Positions 16,887 through 26,395 of a stretch of DNA of 45,443 nucleotides are shown here, piece by piece; position 1 is the first letter of the stretch, and each line of letters opens with the position of its first letter. This DNA is from Noviherbaspirillum sp. Root189 (GTDB lineage: Bacteria; Pseudomonadota; Gammaproteobacteria; Burkholderiales; Burkholderiaceae_D): assembly GCF_001428545.1 (NCBI RefSeq), contig NZ_LMHZ01000028.1, positions 1 through 45,443 of the forward strand, in the 5' to 3' direction. The position numbers and the translations under genes were made by a program. The notes below the pieces were generated by a model, which saw only the letters and a program-made list of their open reading frames with translations, was not told the DNA's origin and searched no databases.

Positions 16887-17864
16887 GTGAAAGAGTCTTT
16901 GTTATCTGTACGTGGTCTTACCACGAGCTTCCGCACCGATCGCGGCAAGGTCACGGCGGTCGATGACGTATCGTTTGATGTCGCTCCCGGCGAGACTTTG
17001 GCCATCGTCGGGGAGTCCGGCTCTGGAAAGAGCGTAACGGCGCTGTCCATCCTGCGGTTGCTTCCTGATCCGCCTGGTCGGATCGAGGGCGGCCAGATTC
17101 TGTTCGAGGAGAAAGACCTCGCGAAATTGAGCGACCGCGAAATCCGAAGCATCCGTGGCGACCGCATCGCGATGATCTTCCAGGAGCCAATGTCCTCGCT
17201 GAACCCGACGCTTTCGGTCGGCATGCAAATCGCGGAACCTATGAATCTCCATAGGAAGACGCCTTGGAGCAAGGCACTGGACGCGGCAAGGGAACTGCTG
17301 AACCGCGTACGTATTCCCGATGCAGCAAGCAAGGTCAATGCGTGGCCTCACCAGTTTTCTGGAGGACAGCGCCAGCGGGCGATGATCGCCATGGCGCTCG
17401 CTTGCAAGCCGAGACTGATCATCGCAGACGAACCGACGACGGCGCTCGACGTGACGGTGCAAGCCCAGATTCTTGATCTGCTGAAGGAAATCACACGAGA
17501 GACAAAAGCCGCGCTCATCCTGATTACCCACGATCTCGGGGTTGTCGCTCGTTACGCTGACAAGGTTGCGGTGATGTACGGTGGCCGTATCATCGAGCAG
17601 GCATCCGCCGAAGAGCTGTACGCCCATCCGAAGCACCCGTACACCGTTGGGCTTCTGGCATCGGTACCGCGCCTGGATAGCGATGTCAACCAACGTCTCG
17701 TGCCGATCGAAGGGTCGCCCCCCGATCTTGCCGCGCTTCCTGTCGGCTGCGCATTCGCGCCGAGATGCCGTTGGGCCGGGCCGGACTGCATAGAACGCCG
17801 GCCTCCTCTAATCGAGGTGGGCGACAACCACCTCAATGCCTGTTTCCGAAATGATCTCAACTGA
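16887..17864 (+). CDS. Dpp/Opp-type ABC transporter ATP-binding protein (DppD-like)
   Basis: A 325-residue ATPase of the oligopeptide transporter class. Walker A is GESGSGKS (about residue 40), the Q-loop lies in MIFQEPMSSLNP, the ABC signature is FSGGQRQR, Walker B is LIIADEPTTALD, and the switch His is in LITHDLG. The C-terminal Cys-containing oligopeptide extension is present (CAFAPRCRWAGPDC), a segment that in some family members binds an iron-sulfur cluster. The start is a GTG with GGGGAG just upstream. It overlaps the next ATPase gene by 29 bases. The two ATPases drive transport through the DppB/DppC-like pair. Confidence 0.93.
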   Translation: MKESLLSVRGLTTSFRTDRGKVTAVDDVSFDVAPGETLAIVGESGSGKSVTALSILRLLPDPPGRIEGGQILFEEKDLAKLSDREIRSIRGDRIAMIFQEPMSSLNPTLSVGMQIAEPMNLHRKTPWSKALDAARELLNRVRIPDAASKVNAWPHQFSGGQRQRAMIAMALACKPRLIIADEPTTALDVTVQAQILDLLKEITRETKAALILITHDLGVVARYADKVAVMYGGRIIEQASAEELYAHPKHPYTVGLLASVPRLDSDVNQRLVPIEGSPPDLAALPVGCAFAPRCRWAGPDCIERRPPLIEVGDNHLNACFRNDLN

Positions 17865-18900
17865 TAACACTCGCGACGACGTCATTTTAAGCGTCGAGGA
17901 TCTGAAAGTGCATATTCCGCTGCATGACGGTGCCATCCTGCGCAAGCAGGTCGGCTCGATCAAGGCCGTGGACGGCGTGTCGTTCACTGTAAAGCGCGGC
18001 GAGACGCTGGGCCTGGTCGGCGAATCGGGATGTGGCAAGTCCACCACGGGATTGACTGTATTGCGCATGCAGGCGCAGACGTCCGGCCGGATTGTCTTTG
18101 AAGGGAAGGACATAACGAAAAAGCGGACGGGAAACGAATTCCGCCGCCGCATGCAGATGGTCTATCAAGATCCGTATGGGTCGCTTAATCCACGCATGAA
18201 AGTTCGCGACCTCGTCGGCGAGCCTCTCGTGGTGCACCGGGCAACGTCGAGCCGAGCCGAGTACGACGAACGGGTCGCGGAACTGTTGGCAACGGTAGGT
18301 TTACTCCCGTACATGGCCGAGCGTTATCCCCACGAGTTCTCCGGTGGTCAGCGCCAGCGCATTGCGATCGCGCGTGCGCTCGCGTTAAACCCAAGCCTGA
18401 TCATTTGCGACGAGCCGGTTTCCGCGCTGGACGTTTCCATTCAGGCACAAGTGGTTAACGTGCTTATAGACCTGCAACAGCGCCTCGGATTGTCGTACAT
18501 CTTCATTGCGCACGACCTCGCAGTTGTGCGCCATATAAGTCATCGCGTTGCGGTGATGTACCTGGGACGGATCGTCGAAATTGGGTCGAGAAAAGACCTC
18601 TACGAGCGGCCTATGCATCCATACACCCAGGCGCTCATGTCGGCTGTACCTGTTGCGGATCCCAAGGTCGAGAAAACGCGGCCGCGCATTGTTGTTCGTG
18701 GAGAGGTGCCCAGCGCCCTTCGTCCACCGAGCGGATGCCGTTTCCATCCGCGCTGCCCGCAGGCGATGGAGATCTGCAAGACGCAGGACCCGTTGATGAC
18801 AGACCATGGCGATGGTCGTGGTGTGGCCTGCCACTTGTACGGTGCGCCGGGTTCCCAGGCGGTAACCGTGGGTGAAACCTGGAGCGCCGTGACGAAATGA
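17836..18900 (+). CDS. Dpp/Opp-type ABC transporter ATP-binding protein (DppF-like)
   Basis: A 354-residue ATPase, partner of the preceding one. Walker A is GESGCGKS, the Q-loop lies in MVYQDPYGSLNP, the signature is FSGGQRQR, Walker B is LIICDEPVSALD, and the switch His is in FIAHDLAVV. The C-terminal extension with CRFHPRCP and a later Cys is intact. The start at 17836 overlaps the DppD-like gene by 29 bases. An ATG at 17851 is an alternative, and no ribosome site separates the two choices. It completes a five-gene transporter (13094-18900) in the order permease, permease, receptor, ATPase, ATPase. Confidence 0.92.
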   Translation: MPVSEMISTDNTRDDVILSVEDLKVHIPLHDGAILRKQVGSIKAVDGVSFTVKRGETLGLVGESGCGKSTTGLTVLRMQAQTSGRIVFEGKDITKKRTGNEFRRRMQMVYQDPYGSLNPRMKVRDLVGEPLVVHRATSSRAEYDERVAELLATVGLLPYMAERYPHEFSGGQRQRIAIARALALNPSLIICDEPVSALDVSIQAQVVNVLIDLQQRLGLSYIFIAHDLAVVRHISHRVAVMYLGRIVEIGSRKDLYERPMHPYTQALMSAVPVADPKVEKTRPRIVVRGEVPSALRPPSGCRFHPRCPQAMEICKTQDPLMTDHGDGRGVACHLYGAPGSQAVTVGETWSAVTK

Positions 18901-19012
18901 GCCGGAAAGCAAGCATGCAGCGACGGCAATCTGAGCGCGATGGCGTCAGATACACCCTAACTTGCAGCCAAAGCACATCAATACCTTACACCCCAGCCAT
19001 CTTCGCCAGATC

Positions 19013-20554
19013 ATGACCGATACCAACCCTTTGCCCTTCCGCGCCATCGCTGACCTTGTACGCGAACTCGCCCAGCGACAGCCCCAGCATGTAGCGTTGA
19101 TCCAAGACAACAAGACACTCAACTACGCTGAGCTCGACGTGTTGATGGATCGCATTGCCGTCGCCCTTCAGCGAGACGGTGTGCATCCAACGCGCGCTGT
19201 TGCAATCTGCGCGCTTAACTCGATACAGTATGCCGCCGTGTTCCTCGGTGTACTTCGTGCAGGCGCTGTTCCTGTCCCGCTGGCGCCAAGCTCGACGCCT
19301 GAGCAGTTGCGGGCGATGACCGCCGACAGCGGGGCGACGCACCTGTTTCTCGATGCAGGCGTCGCGCAGCACCTTGGCCCGGCGCACCCCGAGGACCCGA
19401 GACGGGTCGCGCTCGATGAATCAGCGGCCGGAGAATCGTTTGCTTCCTGGCTGGCCCCCTCTGGTGTATGCCCGAACCTGGTCACGGTCGAGCCTGATTG
19501 GTCGTTCAACATCATCTATTCGTCTGGTACGACTGGCGTTCCGAAGGGCATTGTGCATTCGCACGATATGCGCTGGATGCAGGTGCAGCGCGCCGAAAAC
19601 TGGGGCTTCACGCCTGACTGCGTGACACTGCTCTCGACGCCGTTGTATTCCAACACCACTCTTGTCGCGTTCCTTCCGACCGTCGCCAAAGGGGGGACTG
19701 TTGTGCTGCAGTCGAAGTTCGACGCCGAGAATTATCTGGAGCTTGCTGAACGTCTTCGCGTCACACACACGATGTTGGTTCCTGTGCAGTATGCGCGGCT
19801 GATGGCGCATCCTCGCTTCGACCAATTTGACTTGTCGAGCTTTACGTACAAGTTTTGTACCAGCGCACCATTCCACGCCGCGCTCAAAGCGGATGTTCTG
19901 GCCCGTTGGCCTGGTCGGCTCATCGAGATCTATGGCATGACGGAAGGCGCAGGTAGCTGCGTGCTGTTCGCGCACGATTTCCCCAACAAGTTGCATACCG
20001 TAGGTCGGCCTGGTGAGGGTAGCGACATCAGGTTGATCGACGAGCAGGGGAACGAGGTTGCACAGGGAGAGAGCGGCGAGATAGTCGGGCGTTCCGGAGC
20101 AATGATGAGCGGCTATCACAACAAGCCGTCCAAGACTGCAGAGGCGCAATGGGTTTCGCCGGAGGGCCTGCGGTTCATCCGCACCGGCGATGTCGGCCGT
20201 TTTGACGCCGACGGCTTTCTCATTCTTGGAGACCGCAAGAAGGACATGATCATCAGTGGCGGTTTCAACGTGTACCCAAGCGACCTGGAGGCGGTAATGC
20301 GAGATCACCCGGCAGTCGCCGACGTCTCTGTTGTAGGGGTGCCATCCGATGCGTGGGGAGAAACGCCTGTGGCCTACGTCGTTCTGAAGCCTCACGCAGA
20401 AGTTGACGCCGAGGCAATCAGGACCTGGACGAATGCGCGGCTCGGCAAGCATCAGCGAGTTTCGGACGTGTGTTTCATCGACGCGTTGCCGCGCAGCGCA
20501 ATTGGCAAGGTGCTCAAGCGAGACTTGCGTGAACTGTACGGAGAGTCAAACTGA
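19013..20554 (+). CDS. AMP-forming acyl-CoA synthetase/ligase
   Basis: A 513-residue member of the ANL superfamily, which activates carboxylic acids with ATP and then CoA. The P-loop IIYSSGTTGVPKG (about residue 178), the IYGMTEG motif, the TGDVGRFDADGFL core with its adenylate-binding Asp, the hinge DRKKDMIISGGFNVYP and the C-terminal catalytic Lys in SAIGKVLKR are all present. Length is typical. The start is the ATG at 19013, which places the usual N-terminus about 40 residues before NKTLNYAEL; no strong ribosome site is visible. It lies between the transporter and the hydratase/dehydrogenase genes. It probably activates the imported acid to its CoA ester. Chain length or ring type cannot be told from sequence by eye. 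Confidence 0.9.
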   Translation: MTDTNPLPFRAIADLVRELAQRQPQHVALIQDNKTLNYAELDVLMDRIAVALQRDGVHPTRAVAICALNSIQYAAVFLGVLRAGAVPVPLAPSSTPEQLRAMTADSGATHLFLDAGVAQHLGPAHPEDPRRVALDESAAGESFASWLAPSGVCPNLVTVEPDWSFNIIYSSGTTGVPKGIVHSHDMRWMQVQRAENWGFTPDCVTLLSTPLYSNTTLVAFLPTVAKGGTVVLQSKFDAENYLELAERLRVTHTMLVPVQYARLMAHPRFDQFDLSSFTYKFCTSAPFHAALKADVLARWPGRLIEIYGMTEGAGSCVLFAHDFPNKLHTVGRPGEGSDIRLIDEQGNEVAQGESGEIVGRSGAMMSGYHNKPSKTAEAQWVSPEGLRFIRTGDVGRFDADGFLILGDRKKDMIISGGFNVYPSDLEAVMRDHPAVADVSVVGVPSDAWGETPVAYVVLKPHAEVDAEAIRTWTNARLGKHQRVSDVCFIDALPRSAIGKVLKRDLRELYGESN

Positions 20555-20660
20555 ATTGTCGTTACCTTTCGTGCACGACTTAAGTGGAAATACAGGAACA
20601 CACTCATGCCGGAATGTGGGCAAGAGATATCTTTAACTTTAACCCGAAAACTTTCGAACA

Positions 20661-22757
20661 ATGAACATGACGCCATATCAAGTCCACGGTGAGGTTGCCA
20701 TCATCCGGACTGTCCAGCCGCCGTTGCACGCGTTAGACGCGGCTGCCCGGAGCGCAATCCTCGCCGGCGTGCGCGCTGCCGAATCGGATGAGGCCATTAA
20801 GGCAATTGTCCTTATCGGTACCGATGCGGCCTCCCCGGGAAAGGGAGAGATTACCGAGGTGAAGAGCCAATTCGGCTTTGAGGAACCCTCTCTTGGCACT
20901 CTCATCTCGTACATTGAAACGAGCACCAAGCCGGTGATAGCGGCTATTGGCGGATTGTGCATGGGGGGCGGGTTCGAACTCGCATTGGGTTGTCACTTCC
21001 GTTTCGCCTCCGCTGGCGCTCGCGTCGCAATGCCCGAGGTAAAGATAGGTCTTTGCCCAAGCGGCGGTGGCTCGCAAAGGCTGCCACGGCTGATCGGCCT
21101 TGAGGCTGCCCTCAACGTGATCATCTCCGGCGAAGCCGTGCCGGCCGGAATGCTGCGCGACACTCCTCTGTTTGACGGAATTACCGAAGGGGATCTGTTG
21201 CAGGACACTTTGGCATTCACTGAAAATGTCGTCTCCGACAAGCTTGCGCTCAAGCGTGCCCGCGACCAAAAGGTAAGGCACGCCAAGCCTGACGCCTTCT
21301 TGCTTCTCGTGCGCAATAGCCTGGGCGCAGCCACGAAGAACTACCCTGCGCCGCTCGCATGCGTGGACGCGGTAGAGGCATCGCTTGGGGACTTCGATGC
21401 CGGTATCAAGAAGGAGAAAAAAATATTCTTGGATCTGCTCTCCAGCGACGAGGCAAAAGCCTTGCGCCACCTCCATTTTGCGGAGCGCAAAGCGCCCCAT
21501 ATCGACGGACTGTCTGAAGGAGTTGTGCCGCGTCCCGTCACCTCTGTCGGCATAGTGGGCGCTGGCACCATGGGGGCGGGCATTGCGATCAACTTTCTTC
21601 TTGCCGGCATTCCTGCAACCATCGTGGAGACCAAGCAAGAATCACTCGATCGTGGCGTGCAGCACATCCAGAGCTTCTTTGAGGCACGCGTCAAGAAGGG
21701 GAAGATGCAGGCCGATGAGGCGAGCAGGCTTGCGGCTCTGCTCAAGCCGACGCTTAGCTTCGCGGACTTGTCAAATGCCGATCTGGTGATCGAGGCGGTG
21801 TTCGAGGATATGGAGGTAAAGAAGACTGTCTTCCAAAAGCTCGATGAAATTTGCAAGCCGGGCGCGATCCTGGCATCCAATACATCGACGCTCGACGTGA
21901 ACGTGATCGCGTCGTTCACCAAGCGGCCCATGGATGTCCTTGGCGCGCATTTCTTCAGCCCGGCCAATGTCATGAAACTCCTGGAAGTGGTGCGTGGCGA
22001 CAAGACGGCTGACGACGTGCTACTGACAATCATGCTGCTGGCGAAGAAAATCAAGAAAATCGCAGTCGTTTCCGGAGTCTGTGACGGATTCATCGGCAAC
22101 CGCATGATCGGTGGCTATAGCAGCGAGGCGGCCAAGCTGCTTGAAGAGGGCGCTACCGTCCAGCAGGTGGACGGCGCGCTGGAGAAGTTCGGCATGGCCA
22201 TGGGGCCTTTCAGAATGAGCGACTTGGCCGGGAATGACATTGGCTGGGCAATTCGAAAGCGCATTCGTGCGGAGCGGCCTGAAATGAAGATGCCCACTAC
22301 GGCGATGTTGGCCGACAAGTTGTGCGAGCTGGGTCGATTTGGCCAAAAGACCGGTTCCGGTTGGTATCGCTATGAGAAGGGGGGGCGAACGCCACAGGTT
22401 GACCCGGCGGTTGGAAAGTTGGTGGAAGACCACCGCGCAACGCATGGGATCGTTCCGCGCAAGGTCAGTGACGGGGAGATTGTCCAGCGATGCATCTTTG
22501 CGCTCTCCAATGAGGGTGCGCGCATCCTTGAGGAGGGTATTGCGCAACGCGCATCGGACATTGATGTCGTCTACATCTTTGGCTATGGGTTCCCGCCTTA
22601 CCGCGGCGGTCCAATGCACTATGCGGATTCGGTTGGACTGCTGAATGTCGAGCGAGCCATTGAAGGTTTCATGAAAAACGAGCAGTCCGAGCCGCGCTAC
22701 GGGAGGGTTGCCTCGCTGTTGTCGCAATTCGCTATCGCAGGGAAAACCTTCAACTAA
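20661..22757 (+). CDS. Enoyl-CoA hydratase / 3-hydroxyacyl-CoA dehydrogenase fusion (FadJ/FadB-like)
   Basis: A 698-residue bifunctional beta-oxidation enzyme. Residues about 1-190 are a crotonase domain. Both hydratase Glu residues appear present: one in GGGFELALG, one in MPEVKIGLCP; the usual PG-GG-TQR loop reads PSGGGSQR. From about residue 290 comes the NAD-binding fold (VGIVGAGTMGAGIA), then NTSTLD and HFFSPANVMKLLEVV, which carries the catalytic His. Two C-terminal helical domains follow (GFIGNRM at the hinge, FGYGFPPYRGG near the end). It lacks a thiolase, supplied by the next gene 18 bases on. It hydrates enoyl-CoA and oxidises the product to 3-oxoacyl-CoA. Length fits the peroxisomal/FadJ-type family. 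Confidence 0.92.
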   Translation: MNMTPYQVHGEVAIIRTVQPPLHALDAAARSAILAGVRAAESDEAIKAIVLIGTDAASPGKGEITEVKSQFGFEEPSLGTLISYIETSTKPVIAAIGGLCMGGGFELALGCHFRFASAGARVAMPEVKIGLCPSGGGSQRLPRLIGLEAALNVIISGEAVPAGMLRDTPLFDGITEGDLLQDTLAFTENVVSDKLALKRARDQKVRHAKPDAFLLLVRNSLGAATKNYPAPLACVDAVEASLGDFDAGIKKEKKIFLDLLSSDEAKALRHLHFAERKAPHIDGLSEGVVPRPVTSVGIVGAGTMGAGIAINFLLAGIPATIVETKQESLDRGVQHIQSFFEARVKKGKMQADEASRLAALLKPTLSFADLSNADLVIEAVFEDMEVKKTVFQKLDEICKPGAILASNTSTLDVNVIASFTKRPMDVLGAHFFSPANVMKLLEVVRGDKTADDVLLTIMLLAKKIKKIAVVSGVCDGFIGNRMIGGYSSEAAKLLEEGATVQQVDGALEKFGMAMGPFRMSDLAGNDIGWAIRKRIRAERPEMKMPTTAMLADKLCELGRFGQKTGSGWYRYEKGGRTPQVDPAVGKLVEDHRATHGIVPRKVSDGEIVQRCIFALSNEGARILEEGIAQRASDIDVVYIFGYGFPPYRGGPMHYADSVGLLNVERAIEGFMKNEQSEPRYGRVASLLSQFAIAGKTFN

Positions 22758-22775
22758 TGAAAACTGGGAATTGAT

Positions 22776-23951
22776 ATGATAGACGCAGTGATAGTTTCAA
22801 CCGCCCGCACTCCTTTGGCAAAATCCTGGCGTGGCGGGTTCAACATGACGCATGGCGCGACGCTAGCTGGACACGCCATTGAGCACGCAGTTAAAAGGGC
22901 CGGCATCCAGCCAGAAGAGGTAGAAGACGTCGTCTTGGGCTGCGCGCTTCAGCAAGGAGCAACCGGCCTGAATATCGGGCGGTACGCCGCGCTTCGGGCA
23001 GGGCTGCCGGTCACTGCCGGTGGCACGACCATCGACCGTCAGTGCGCGTCCGGCTTGCAGGCCATCGCGGTTGCGGCCCAGCGCGTGATCGTTGATGGCG
23101 TCCCTGTCATGGTTGCGGGTGGAGTGGAATCCATTTCTTGCGTTCAGGCCAGCGTAAATACCAAGTACATCAAGGATGAATGGGTGGCCGAGCATCGGCC
23201 CAGCTATTTTATGTCCATGCTTGAAACGGCGGAAACAGTGGCAAATCGCTACGGCATCTCCAAAGATGAGCAAGATGCATACGGCCTGCGGAGCCAGCAA
23301 CGGGCAGCGGTTGCACAAGCTGCAGGGCTGTTCAAGCAGGAAATCGCGCCTATCGCCGTGACCATGGGCGTGAGCGATCCGCGTACCGGATTCTCAAGCA
23401 AGCAAGTGACCGTGAGTGAGGACGAAGGTATCCGGGCAGATACTACGATTGAAGGTCTCCAGAGGATTCGGCCCGCCATGGCTGGCGGGGTCATCACTGC
23501 AGGGAATGCCAGTCAGTTCTCTGACGGCGCTTCTGCCGTGGTGGTCATGAACTCCAGGCTCGCCGAGCAGCGAGGCCTGCAGCCGCTTGGCATTTTCCGC
23601 GGCTTGGCCACGGCCGGCTGCGAGCCGGATGAAATGGGAATCGGCCCCGTATTCGCGATTCCTCGATTGCTGGAGCGTAACGGCTTAAAGATGTCTGACA
23701 TTGACCTTTGGGAGCTGAACGAAGCCTTCGCGGTGCAGGTGCTCTACTGTCGAGACAAACTCGGCATCCCTGACGAACGCTTGAACGTCAACGGCGGCGC
23801 GATCGCATTGGGCCACCCCTACGGCATGTCCGGTGCGCGGCTGGTGGGACATGCGCTTATCGAGGGAAAGCGACGCAAGGCGAAATATGTCGTCGTAACG
23901 ATGTGTATTGGCGGCGGCATGGGAGCCGCTGGTCTGTTCGAGGTTTGCTAG
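22776..23951 (+). CDS. Acetyl-CoA acyltransferase (thiolase)
   Basis: A 391-residue thiolase. The nucleophilic Cys is C90 in [10 protein letters not shown], the His is H347 in [16 protein letters not shown], and the second Cys is C377 in [10 protein letters not shown]. All are at normal positions for a degradative FadA-type enzyme. It cleaves 3-oxoacyl-CoA with CoA into acetyl-CoA and a shortened acyl-CoA. The gene starts 18 bases after the hydratase/dehydrogenase gene, with GGGA upstream of the ATG, so the two form a coupled beta-oxidation pair. It is followed by a hairpin at 24027-24051 that may end the operon. Confidence 0.94.
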   Translation: MIDAVIVSTARTPLAKSWRGGFNMTHGATLAGHAIEHAVKRAGIQPEEVEDVVLGCALQQGATGLNIGRYAALRAGLPVTAGGTTIDRQCASGLQAIAVAAQRVIVDGVPVMVAGGVESISCVQASVNTKYIKDEWVAEHRPSYFMSMLETAETVANRYGISKDEQDAYGLRSQQRAAVAQAAGLFKQEIAPIAVTMGVSDPRTGFSSKQVTVSEDEGIRADTTIEGLQRIRPAMAGGVITAGNASQFSDGASAVVVMNSRLAEQRGLQPLGIFRGLATAGCEPDEMGIGPVFAIPRLLERNGLKMSDIDLWELNEAFAVQVLYCRDKLGIPDERLNVNGGAIALGHPYGMSGARLVGHALIEGKRRKAKYVVVTMCIGGGMGAAGLFEVC

Positions 23952-24026
23952 GCGGGGTGCAATTCAACCGTGCAAAAAATCGGGGATGACAGGGCAGCAT
24001 GAGCGCTTCTCCTGTATCTGGACTCC

Positions 24027-24051
24027 GGATGCCGTCACAAGTTCGGCATCC
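24027..24051 (+). terminator. Hairpin after the thiolase gene, possible terminator
   Basis: GGATGCCG (24027-24034) is the exact reverse complement of CGGCATCC (24044-24051), with a 9-base loop. It lies 76 bases after the thiolase stop. Only a weak TAGTTT follows, so termination is likely but not certain. Confidence 0.45.
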
Positions 24052-24203
24052 CTAGTTTCCCCACGTGCTCTAGATGGTCATGTCTTCGACTCTACTTTTC
24101 GGGAAGGAAAAAGCCAAGCACGGTAAGATGGGCGCACGGCTTCGCGAGATCGCCAGATAGCTGTGCAGCGTCCACCCATAGGTAATAGCCACTCTAAACC
24201 AGA

Positions 24204-25412
24204 ATGAAAAAAGACTCATCAACCGCGCCCCGATATGCAAAGCGCAAACTGGAAATCGTTGCGTGTGCCACCAGGCTGATCAATAGCCGCGGATTGGGTA
24301 ACTTCACAATTGCCGATGTTGCGCGCGAAATCGGCATTGTCGCCACAGGCGTTTGGTACTACTTCAAGACCAAAGATCTGCTGGCTGCAGCTTGCTACAA
24401 GCACGCCATAGAGGAATATCAGCAGCTGTTGGCAGATAGCGCGAACGCAGACAGGCCTGCTCAGCGGGTCGAGTCTTTTCTGATGCGTTTCACCGAAAGG
24501 CAGCGCAAGGTGGCGCTCGGTGAAACGCATCAGATTTGCTACTTTGACGAAATCAGCAGTCTCGAGGACCCGGACATTTTTTCCGCCTACGGAAACATGT
24601 TCCGCAGCGTACGTGGTTTGCTGGATCTGCGCCCATCCACCGAGGAGCGTGTTGGCATCAATGCACGTACCCATCTTCTTTTGTCACAGATTCTCTGGAT
24701 GGCGAGCTGGATCGAAGACTACGACCCACGGGAGTATGGGCGCATCGCCAAGCGTGCACACGACATCCTTTTCAATGGGCTTGCTGCACCGGGATCCGCT
24801 TGCAACCCGGTTGTGTTGCCGTACCAGGTACTCAGGCCGCCCGTTGAGTCCTCTCCTTATGAGGCGTACCTGCAGGCGGCAACGCAACTGATCAATGAGA
24901 AGGGGGCAGCATCTGCTTCCGTCAACAACATCGCGGCCAAGCTCAATGTGACCAAGGGCGGCTTCTATCACCACATCGAGTCAAAGGAAGACCTTATTAC
25001 CGCCTGCTTTGAGCGAAGCATTGAAACCATGTGGAATGTGATTGAAGCTGCAGAGGCGTCATCAGAGACTGCATTGCAAGCTTTGACCTCCATCGCAGCT
25101 ACGTTGCTTCAATATAGGAATACTGCGGATGATCCCTTGCTACGCCAGCCCGCGTTGGCGACGCTCGGTGAAACGACACGAACGCACTTGAATAAAAAGT
25201 ACCACCACATTGCTCAACGATTCGCGTCGCTCATTTGCGACGGCATGGTCGATGGATCGATTCGCCCACTCGACGCGAACGTGGCGTCCACCATGCTGGT
25301 CGCAACGATTATGTCGGCCGGCGATCTGCGGATATGGGTGCCGACTGTTACGGCAGAGACCGTCTTTGAACAATACGGAGTACCGATGTTCCGGGGCATC
25401 TTTCATCGCTAG
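24204..25412 (+). CDS. Double-domain TetR-family regulator
   Basis: A 402-residue protein with two TetR units in tandem. The first DNA-binding domain is residues about 14-62: a helix-turn-helix from FTIADVAREIG to the WYYFKTKDLL motif. A TetR-type helical region follows, and a second DNA-binding domain lies at about 218-266, from ASVNNIAAKLNVTKG to FYHHIESKEDLI, with its own helical C-terminal region. Ordinary TetR proteins are near 200 residues, so this is a duplication or fusion. It lies after the thiolase gene, separated by the hairpin, and before an SDR gene, and probably represses the beta-oxidation/transport genes until an acyl-CoA binds. That role is inferred from place and family. No ribosome site is obvious before the ATG. 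Confidence 0.88.
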   Translation: MKKDSSTAPRYAKRKLEIVACATRLINSRGLGNFTIADVAREIGIVATGVWYYFKTKDLLAAACYKHAIEEYQQLLADSANADRPAQRVESFLMRFTERQRKVALGETHQICYFDEISSLEDPDIFSAYGNMFRSVRGLLDLRPSTEERVGINARTHLLLSQILWMASWIEDYDPREYGRIAKRAHDILFNGLAAPGSACNPVVLPYQVLRPPVESSPYEAYLQAATQLINEKGAASASVNNIAAKLNVTKGGFYHHIESKEDLITACFERSIETMWNVIEAAEASSETALQALTSIAATLLQYRNTADDPLLRQPALATLGETTRTHLNKKYHHIAQRFASLICDGMVDGSIRPLDANVASTMLVATIMSAGDLRIWVPTVTAETVFEQYGVPMFRGIFHR

Positions 25413-25560
25413 ATATTGACAAGCCTTCTCAAGCAGGAATGTTGGGAGCGTGGATTTTGCGCTGTCGACGGCTGTTCCTGTCCCCATCGGCCAATAGCAT
25501 TCCGTAGGTGTCGATCGACTCCTTTAGCGTGCTTTCAGCCGTAATGAAGAGAACTGAGTA

Positions 25561-26370
25561 ATGTACAACAATGAATTCGACCAAAAGGTATGTATTGTCA
25601 CGGGCGCAGCATCCGGCATAGGTTTCGCGCTCGCCGAAACCCTTCTCGATGCGGGCGCCTTTGTGTGTCTGGCCGACAGAGACGAATCGGCACTTTTGAC
25701 CGCAGCTTCGCGTCTGGGATCGCCTTCCAAAGTGTCGTCATTTGTCGTTGACGTCACGGATGCCCGACAAGTATCAACGCTCATTGTATTTACGCTCGAA
25801 CAATCCGGCCGTATCGATTTTCTTTTCAACAATGCAGGTATCGGCGGTACTCTCCCGATCACCGAAGCCACCCTAGAGCACTGGCAGCGCATAATTGATG
25901 TAAACCTCTGGGGCGTCATCCATGGAATACATGCGGTTCTGCCTGTGATGCGGCAGCAGGGAGCGGGGCATATTGTCAATACCGCGTCTATTTCAGGTCT
26001 ACTCCCTATTCCAGGGCAGGCTCTCTACAACACTACAAAATACGCTATTGTCGGATTGAGCGAAAGCCTTCGCATCGAGCTCAAGTCCGAGAACATTGCC
26101 GTTAGCGTTGCATGTCCAGGGCCAGTAGCATCAAGCATCTGGGGAAAACCGATTATTGGAGCTCGCACAGACCGCCAGGCACCTGCGACTGCCGTAACTC
26201 CGCAATCGGCAGCCTTGGCAATTCTCTCCGACATTACACGGGCGCCAGGTATCATTGTCTTCCCATCGCGCGATCTGTGGGGCTGGAGGATGTACCGCTG
26301 GGTTCCAGCTTTGGTTGAACGAGCGCTACGCCTTTTGAGAGGTACTGGTGCAAATGTCAGTAAAGAGTGA
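25561..26370 (+). CDS. SDR-family oxidoreductase
   Basis: A 269-residue short-chain dehydrogenase with the NAD(P)-binding motif TGAASGIG (residues about 15-22), an acidic residue in CLADRDES that favours NAD, the NNAG motif, and the catalytic Ser-Tyr-Lys set (TASISGLLP, then YNTTK). The C-terminal part (residues about 190-269) is longer and more hydrophobic or basic than in the smallest SDRs. It follows the double-TetR gene by 149 bases, in the same direction, and closes the cluster. An IS6 remnant begins 26 bases after its stop. It may process an alcohol or ketone form of the cluster's substrate. Confidence 0.87.
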   Translation: MYNNEFDQKVCIVTGAASGIGFALAETLLDAGAFVCLADRDESALLTAASRLGSPSKVSSFVVDVTDARQVSTLIVFTLEQSGRIDFLFNNAGIGGTLPITEATLEHWQRIIDVNLWGVIHGIHAVLPVMRQQGAGHIVNTASISGLLPIPGQALYNTTKYAIVGLSESLRIELKSENIAVSVACPGPVASSIWGKPIIGARTDRQAPATAVTPQSAALAILSDITRAPGIIVFPSRDLWGWRMYRWVPALVERALRLLRGTGANVSKE

Positions 26371-26395
26371 AATACGGCGTAATTCTTCGCTCCAG

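Noticed and set aside
16253-17338. Minus-strand open frame of 361 residues across the receptor/ATPase junction
   Set aside because: It runs against two genes with complete family motifs, shows low-complexity Arg/Ser/Pro composition and has no ribosome site.
19421-20452. Minus-strand open frame of 343 residues opposite the acyl-CoA ligase
   Set aside because: Antisense shadow of a gene with all ANL motifs; no recognisable family.
20733-21638. Minus-strand open frame of 301 residues opposite the hydratase/dehydrogenase
   Set aside because: Antisense shadow; composition typical of reverse reading of a GC-rich gene.
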